In this document: in pieces, positions 5,137-8,303 of the stretch
Position numbering within the stretch: position 1 is the first letter of the stretch
How the letters are laid out: each line of letters opens with the position of its first letter
From: Candidatus Uhrbacteria bacterium
Lineage (GTDB): Bacteria; Patescibacteriota; Patescibacteriia; UBA9934; GWF2-40-263
Assembly: GCA_023246275.1 (NCBI GenBank)
Contig: JAHFIS010000029.1
Coordinates: 1-8,303 of the forward strand
Direction of reading: 5' to 3'
Length of the DNA stretch: 8,303 nucleotides
Notes under the pieces: generated by a model
Told to the model about the DNA's origin: nothing
Databases searched by the model: none
Seen by the model: the letters and a program-made list of their open reading frames with translations, nothing else
Program-made: the position numbers and the translations under genes

Positions 5137-6216
5137 CTACGGCATCAGCATGAGAAGCGTCGGCGAGTTCAGCGCGGTCATCGATTCCGGATGCGCGGCG
5201 ACGTACGCGACCGCGTCCTCGTAGCGTTTCCACTGCTCGGCCTGTTCCGTGGCGTTCTTCGGCTTCGTCGCGGACGGATCGTTCGCGAGCGACAGGTCGA
5301 ACGGGGGAGACATCGGCTTGGTGCGATCCGTGCCTTCGTAGTACACGGCGTCCCACGGCGTGTCGGTCGTATAGAAGTTGTCCTCGTGCCACTTGAGGTT
5401 GAGGAACCTGCGGCCGGTGGTCGGCAGCTTCGCGATCGCGTCGCTGAGCAGGTCCTCGCCGGCGTAGTGGCCCTTCTTCTCGTATGCCTTAATCTCAAGC
5501 GTCTCGGGACGCAGCCACAGGCCGCCTTCCTTATCCCCGAGCTTGGTCTGGCGTCCATGCAGCAGGGTCATCTGCGCGCCCATCCCCTTGTAAATCTTTT
5601 CCACGGCTTCGGCCGCGTCGCCGCCGATCGCTCCGGACACCGTGTACGGCGCGTACCCGATCCTGTCCTTGAGGTACTGGTATCCTCCCGGCGCGGAGGT
5701 CGGTGCGCCGGTCGTCAGGTCGATCGCGTGCGTCTCGTAATCGGTCAGCAGCGCCGCGAGGTCGGTCGGCGTCATCGCGTCGAGCCCGCGCCAGTCGAAC
5801 CCGAAGTAGTACGGATAGGGAGGGCGAAGGTGGTAGGACACGGCGACGTCCTTCGAGGACGCGAGTCGTGCAAGCAGGTCGGGCGCCTTCGACGCGTACA
5901 TTTGGACGACCGGATCGTCGAGATAGATGTCGACGGGGACGTGATATTTCTCGTGGGTGTCGATCACGCGTCCGACGGTGGCGATGCTTTTGTCCGGACT
6001 TGTCCAGTCGTGCACGTTTAGGATGAACGAGACGTAGAGCGCGTCCTTGGGGACCGAGGGGGTCGGGGTTGTCGAAGGGGTCGAAGGTGTCGTCGGAGCG
6101 GATGCCTGGGGTTGCGGAGCGGGGCGCGCGGGCGGAGCTTGGCGCGCTGGCGTCGACGACGAACATCCGAAGCCGAGAAGAGCGATGGCGGCGAGAGACA
6201 GAATGAGTTTGTTCAT
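5137..6216 (-). CDS. Lipoprotein, possible polysaccharide-deacetylase (NodB-like) domain
   Basis: A 359-aa exported protein. MNKLILSLAAIALLGFGC is a lipoprotein-type signal with candidate lipid-attachment Cys18; the lipobox is imperfect, with Gly at -3 and Phe at -2. A Pro/Ala/Thr linker follows (about 19-56), then the main domain: YVSFILNVHDW (61-71), a helix ending VIDTHEKYHVPVDIYLDD (84-101), VAVSYHLRPPYPY (124-136), APGGYQYLKDRIGY, and near the end LNLKWHEDNFYT. The order of a strand ending in NVHDW, a VPVDIYL strand and an SYH strand recalls the NodB/deacetylase TIM-barrel fold, but the standard zinc-site motifs are not plainly present, so enzymatic activity is uncertain. The start at 6216 is chosen because the signal peptide begins there; the frame is open further upstream through the smpB intergenic region. 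No Shine-Dalgarno is visible. Confidence 0.8.
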   Translation of the reverse strand: MNKLILSLAAIALLGFGCSSSTPARQAPPARPAPQPQASAPTTPSTPSTTPTPSVPKDALYVSFILNVHDWTSPDKSIATVGRVIDTHEKYHVPVDIYLDDPVVQMYASKAPDLLARLASSKDVAVSYHLRPPYPYYFGFDWRGLDAMTPTDLAALLTDYETHAIDLTTGAPTSAPGGYQYLKDRIGYAPYTVSGAIGGDAAEAVEKIYKGMGAQMTLLHGRQTKLGDKEGGLWLRPETLEIKAYEKKGHYAGEDLLSDAIAKLPTTGRRFLNLKWHEDNFYTTDTPWDAVYYEGTDRTKPMSPPFDLSLANDPSATKPKNATEQAEQWKRYEDAVAYVAAHPESMTALNSPTLLMLMP

Positions 6217-6222
6217 AGACAC

Positions 6223-6228
6223 GAGATA
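6223..6228 (-). promoter_or_regulatory. Weak -10-like box next to the lipoprotein start
   Basis: TATCTC on the minus strand, 6 nt before the ATG at 6216, with no good -35. It is similar in sequence and position to the boxes before the pseudouridine synthase and infC genes, and would give a leaderless mRNA. Confidence 0.3.
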
Positions 6229-6252
6229 ATTCGATCCCATCTTACCAACATA

Positions 6253-6281
6253 TGGTCGAATCTCATATTCCGCGCTATGAT
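6253..6281 (+). promoter_or_regulatory. Candidate smpB promoter
   Basis: A -10 TATGAT (6276-6281), five of six consensus, with a poor -35 TGGTCG (6253-6258) at 17 nt. Transcription would start near 6288, about 38 nt before the smpB ATG. Only a weak TAGG lies upstream of that ATG as a possible ribosome site. Confidence 0.45.
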
Positions 6282-6325
6282 CGCGTCTGTAAGTCCGCAG
6301 CTGTCCGTAGGTTCGTATCAACCTT

Positions 6326-6769
6326 ATGCCAACCCTCGCCACCAACAAGCGCGCCGCGTTCGACTACGAGTTTCTGGAGAAGCTCGAGGGCGGGTTGAAA
6401 TTGACCGGGCCGGAGGTGAAGAGCGTGAAGGCGGGTCACATCCAGCTGCAGGGATCGTTCCTGCACGTCTACCGCAACGAGCTGTGGCTGAAGGGCGCGA
6501 CGATCTCGAAGTACGGCCCGGCCGGCGAGCAGCCGGGATACGATCCGATCCGCGAGCGCAAGGTGCTCATCCACAAGCGCGAGCTCCAGCGCCTCATCGG
6601 AAAGACCCACGAGAACGGCCTCACCCTTGTCCCGATCACCGTCTTCACCAAGCAGGCCCTCATCAAGCTCGAGTTCGCGCTGGCGAAGGGAAAGAAGCAG
6701 TACGAGAAGCGAGAGACGCTGAAGAAGCGCGACGTGGAGCGGGACATTCGGGCGCGGATGAAAGAATAG
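6326..6769 (+). CDS. smpB: SsrA-binding protein SmpB (trans-translation)
   Basis: A 147-aa protein of normal SmpB length. It binds the tRNA-like domain of tmRNA and brings it to stalled ribosomes, its C-terminal tail filling the empty mRNA channel. Family blocks: NKRAAFDYEFLEKLEGGLKLTGPEVKSVKAGHIQLQGSFLHV at the N terminus, GYDPIRERKVLIHKREL, GLTLVPITVFTKQALIKLEFALAKGKKQYEKRETLKKRDVERDIR, with the basic tail complete. The ATG at 6326 fits the family start; the reading frame opened at 6112 is a different frame. It faces its partner RNA gene ssrA tail to tail, and the two share one terminator hairpin that begins 1 nt after the smpB stop. Confidence 0.98.
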   Translation: MPTLATNKRAAFDYEFLEKLEGGLKLTGPEVKSVKAGHIQLQGSFLHVYRNELWLKGATISKYGPAGEQPGYDPIRERKVLIHKRELQRLIGKTHENGLTLVPITVFTKQALIKLEFALAKGKKQYEKRETLKKRDVERDIRARMKE

Positions 6770-6770
6770 T

Positions 6771-6817
6771 CACCAACTCAAAAGCTCCTGCGATTGGCAG
6801 GAGCTTTTGAGTTGGTG
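6771..6817. terminator. Bidirectional 21-bp terminator hairpin shared by smpB and ssrA
   Basis: Perfect inverted arms 6771-6791 and 6797-6817 with the 5-nt loop GATTG. The core AAAAGCTCCTGC/GCAGGAGCTTTT gives a GC stem followed by TTTT on both strands. The right arm includes the last five bases of tmRNA (CACCA, 6817-6813), and the left arm starts one base after the smpB stop. Confidence 0.9.
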
Positions 6818-7210
6818 GAGCTGGGGAGAATCGAACTCCCGTGTAAGGACGCTCAGCCGGATGTTTCTTCAAGCTCAGTCCCGCCTGGATACGTTCGCAT
6901 GATGTGAGCGGGACAAAACCCATGCGAACGGTCCCGCCTGCCTCCTCGGTGATGCTGGACGGAAACGGCATCACCCAGCCCGATGCTTATAACACCCGGA
7001 TCCCGCTATCGGACGTCAGGGGACGGATGGGCTGTGGCTATTAGGCGACAACCATGGAGAAGGTCGGAACGGAGAACGCCGAGGCGATCATGTTCTTGGC
7101 CTTCGCGAAGACGTTGGCAATTGTCTTTTTGCAGGAAGGATTTACGAGGATCCCTACAACCTCGGCTTGCTCATCTGGCCTCCTGTCCCTAGCGAACCCC
7201 GGACAGCCCC
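6813..7210 (-). ncRNA. ssrA: Transfer-messenger RNA (tmRNA), one-piece
   Basis: A 398-nt tmRNA that rescues stalled ribosomes with SmpB and tags the nascent chain for proteolysis. The acceptor stem GGGGCTG (7210-7204) pairs with CAGCTCC (6823-6817) through 7 bp including one G-U, followed by discriminator A and encoded CCA (6815-6813). The T arm is GGGAG-TTCGATT-CTCCC (6840-6824). After the 5' part, the segment GCCGAGG...CCTCGTAAA matches the usual first-pseudoknot region. The tag frame probably resumes at GCC (7118-7116), starts ANVFAKAKN and ends FSMVVA before tandem TAA TAG (7043-7038), 25 codons. A clear H-type pseudoknot follows: 6892-6901/6921-6930 interleaved with 6908-6914/6931-6937. 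A further hairpin pairs 6948-6955 with 6968-6975. The exact resume codon is inferred by comparison with E. coli. Confidence 0.96.
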
Positions 7211-7211
7211 C

Positions 7212-7340
7212 TTCAGAAACCCTTGAAACTGGCGATCTGTCGTCCACCGGCTCCGGTCCTCCTCCGACGTATGTCTGTATACGTCTCCGTCCGGTCCTCG
7301 TCGTTGAACGACACCTCATCCATTTTCAAGGGTTTCTGAA
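7212..7340 (-). other. Structured 129-nt leader element upstream of tmRNA, closed by 17-bp inverted repeats
   Basis: Arm 7212-7228 is the exact reverse complement of arm 7324-7340 (TTTCAAGGGTTTCTGAA on the plus strand). Three hairpins lie between them: 7246-7250/7253-7257, 7266-7272/7279-7285 (7 bp, 6-nt loop) and 7300-7304/7308-7312. In a minus-strand transcript this would fold into a multibranched RNA whose closing helix ends one base from the mature tmRNA 5' end. Each arm is also a small dyad of its own (TTTCA-N8-TGAAA). It could be a leader RNA, a separate small RNA, a MITE-like insertion or a pair of operator sites. Confidence 0.6.
7213..7323 (-). CDS. Possible 36-aa leader ORF upstream of ssrA
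   Basis: ATG at 7323 to TGA at 7215-7213, too short for a standard ORF call. It begins MDEVSFNDEDRTETY and ends RQIASFKGF: an acidic first part and an Arg/Gly-rich second part. The ATG abuts the inner end of one inverted-repeat arm and the stop lies inside the other, so translation would melt the closing helix. There is no Shine-Dalgarno and I recognise no family. The ORF may simply be chance within the structured element. Confidence 0.2.
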   Translation of the reverse strand: MDEVSFNDEDRTETYTDIRRRRTGAGGRQIASFKGF

Positions 7341-7357
7341 ATGCGTCTCGGAATCAA

Positions 7358-7386
7358 AGTATCTCAGAAAAATCGTCTTCCGTCAA
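7358..7386 (-). promoter_or_regulatory. Promoter of ssrA (with leader element)
   Basis: A -35 TTGACG (7386-7381), a 17-nt spacer and an extended -10 TGAGATACT (7366-7358). Transcription would start near 7351, about 140 nt before the mature tmRNA 5' end. The precursor would therefore include the whole inverted-repeat element and need 5' processing, normally by RNase P. Confidence 0.7.
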
Positions 7387-7393
7387 TCGATTG

Positions 7394-7402
7394 TGATATA
7401 AT
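7394..7402 (+). promoter_or_regulatory. Extended -10 promoter of the AI-2E-family gene, leaderless-type
   Basis: TGATATAAT, a perfect TGnTATAAT extended -10, without a recognisable -35. It ends 9 nt before the ATG at 7412, so the mRNA would have essentially no leader. It lies just upstream of, and back to back with, the ssrA promoter. Confidence 0.7.
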
Positions 7403-7411
7403 CTTCTCGTT

Positions 7412-8303
7412 ATGCCATCGCCTCTCATCCCACAGGATCACACCATCAACGTCTCGACCCTCACCTTCGTGAAGGTCGTGCTCATCGCGATTTCGGCGTG
7501 GTTCCTCTGGTTCATCCGGGACATCGTGGCGATGCTGTTCGTGGCGCTGCTTCTGGCCGCGCTCATCGACCCGCTGGCGGACTGGTTCGCGCGGAACAAG
7601 GTTCCTCGCGCGGTGGCGGTCGTCATCGTGTACCTGGCGCTCGGAATGGTCGCGTCCGTCGTGACGGTGCTGATCGTGCCGGTCATCATCGACCAGGTGA
7701 CGCAGCTGTTCGGATCCGGTCCGTTCGCGGCCGTGTTGCAGCAGGGGGTTTTGAAGGCGCGGACGCTGTTCGACGTGCAGAACTTTCTCGCGTCGCTCCT
7801 TTCCGGGCAGTCGACCTCCGTGACGTCGGTGTTCTCCCAGGTCGCCGGGTTTCTCTCGGGGTTCGTCGCGCTGTTCGTGGTATTGGTGCTCGCGTTCTAC
7901 ATGATCGTGGAGGAGGACGCCGCGCGCAAGCTGTTCCGAAGCTTCGCGCCGGTCGAGTACCAGCCGTTCATCGCGCAGATGATCGCGAAGATGCAGACGA
8001 AGATCGGCGCGTGGTTGCGGGGGCAGCTGCTGCTCGGGCTGATCGTGGGCATTTGCCTGTTCATGGGGCTCGTAATCCTCAACGTGAAGTATGCGCTGCT
8101 GCTCGCGGTGCTCGCCGGGCTGTTCGAGATTATCCCGTACGTGGGCCCGACCCTGTCGCTGATTCCGGCCGTGATCATCGGGTTCGTACAGGCTCCGTTC
8201 AAGGGGCTCGCGGTGCTGATTCTTTACCTGGTCGTTCAGCAGCTCGAGAACCACATCCTCGTCCCGAAGATCATGCAGAAGGTGACGGGGCTGAACCCGA
8301 TCG
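7412..8303 (+). CDS. AI-2E/PerM-family membrane protein, 5' part (3' end outside window)
   Basis: A 297-codon open frame running off the right edge, in frame with no stop. Hydrophobic segments: about 20-35 and 38-52, AVAVVIVYLALGMVASVVTVLIV at about 68-90, a long amphipathic stretch, FVALFVVLVLAFYMI, LLLGLIVGICLFMGLVI, then ALLLAVLAGLFEIIPYVGPTLSLIPAVIIGF. Family hallmarks are DPLADWF...VPRAVAV after the second span, GAWLRGQLLLG, FEIIPYVGP and QQLENHILVPKIMQKVTGLNP at the edge. Members are polytopic permease-like proteins (autoinducer-2 exporter TqsA, PerM, sodium/proton antiporters); the substrate cannot be inferred here. The ATG at 7412 follows an extended -10 by 9 nt and there is no Shine-Dalgarno. 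The opposite-strand frame over this region is a composition artefact. Confidence 0.93.
   Translation, partial: MPSPLIPQDHTINVSTLTFVKVVLIAISAWFLWFIRDIVAMLFVALLLAALIDPLADWFARNKVPRAVAVVIVYLALGMVASVVTVLIVPVIIDQVTQLFGSGPFAAVLQQGVLKARTLFDVQNFLASLLSGQSTSVTSVFSQVAGFLSGFVALFVVLVLAFYMIVEEDAARKLFRSFAPVEYQPFIAQMIAKMQTKIGAWLRGQLLLGLIVGICLFMGLVILNVKYALLLAVLAGLFEIIPYVGPTLSLIPAVIIGFVQAPFKGLAVLILYLVVQQLENHILVPKIMQKVTGLNPI

Noticed and set aside
5110..6021. Plus-strand frame of 303 codons opposite the lipoprotein gene
   Set aside because: Arg/Val/Gly-rich shadow with no motif; the minus-strand gene has a signal peptide and a coherent domain.
6217..6348. N-terminal extension of the lipoprotein to 6348
   Set aside because: It would overlap the smpB start and bury the signal peptide, which begins at the ATG at 6216.
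6663..6974. Minus-strand frame over the tmRNA 3' half and the smpB end
   Set aside because: It covers structured RNA and antisense smpB; no coding evidence.
7204..7211. Two-piece (permuted) tmRNA because of the large inverted repeat next to it
   Set aside because: The 5' GGGGCTG and 3' CAGCTCC halves pair in the ordinary one-piece order with the tag between them.
7041..7319. Minus-strand 92-codon frame across the tmRNA 5' half and its leader
   Set aside because: It runs through the acceptor and pseudoknot region of tmRNA; only its last 25 codons, the tag, are expected to be translated.
7364..8254. Minus-strand frame of 296 codons opposite the AI-2E-family gene
   Set aside because: The product is almost only His, Arg, Glu, Asp and Gln, the expected complement of a hydrophobic membrane protein. 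It also overlaps the promoters at 7358-7402.

Overview
The window is GC-rich (about 60 % by eye) bacterial chromosome with tightly packed, mostly minus-strand genes. The compact informational gene set (IF3-L35-L20, SmpB, tmRNA, an rRNA pseudouridine synthase), small orphan proteins, a Pro/Ala-rich single-span membrane protein and several start codons lying directly behind a -10 box suggest a small-genome lineage such as Patescibacteria/CPR. That placement is inference; nothing here is lineage-diagnostic.

Layout from left to right. 1-1246 (+): the 3' end of an unrecognised gene, then an intact aldo/keto reductase one base later. They converge on an RsuA/RluB-family pseudouridine synthase (1277-1969, -), and a perfect 28-nt palindrome separates the two. 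Further right on the minus strand is a 414-aa Pro-rich membrane protein (2036-3280) with its own promoter, Shine-Dalgarno sequence and terminator. Next is the translation cluster infC-rpmI-rplT (4541 down to 3386), with promoters before infC and before rpmI and a terminator after rplT. Upstream of it are a 150-aa orphan (4615-5067) and a 359-aa lipoprotein with a possible NodB/polysaccharide-deacetylase-like domain (5137-6216).

6326-7210 holds the two trans-translation partners facing each other: smpB (+) and ssrA/tmRNA (-). They share a 21-bp bidirectional terminator hairpin that overlaps the 3' CCA of tmRNA. The tmRNA has a 7-bp tRNA-like acceptor stem, a T arm, a pseudoknot and a tag reading frame ending in MVVA with tandem stops. 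Between its mature 5' end and a good upstream promoter lies a 129-nt element closed by 17-bp perfect inverted repeats with three internal hairpins. This is the most unusual structure in the window. Divergent from it, 7412-8303 (+) is the 5' part of an AI-2E/PerM-family membrane protein cut by the window edge.

How the genes work together: IF3, L35 and L20 serve initiation and 50S assembly, the pseudouridine synthase modifies rRNA, and SmpB with tmRNA rescue stalled ribosomes. The remaining genes are envelope proteins, a reductase and orphans. I see no phage genes, transposase, CRISPR array or defence system.
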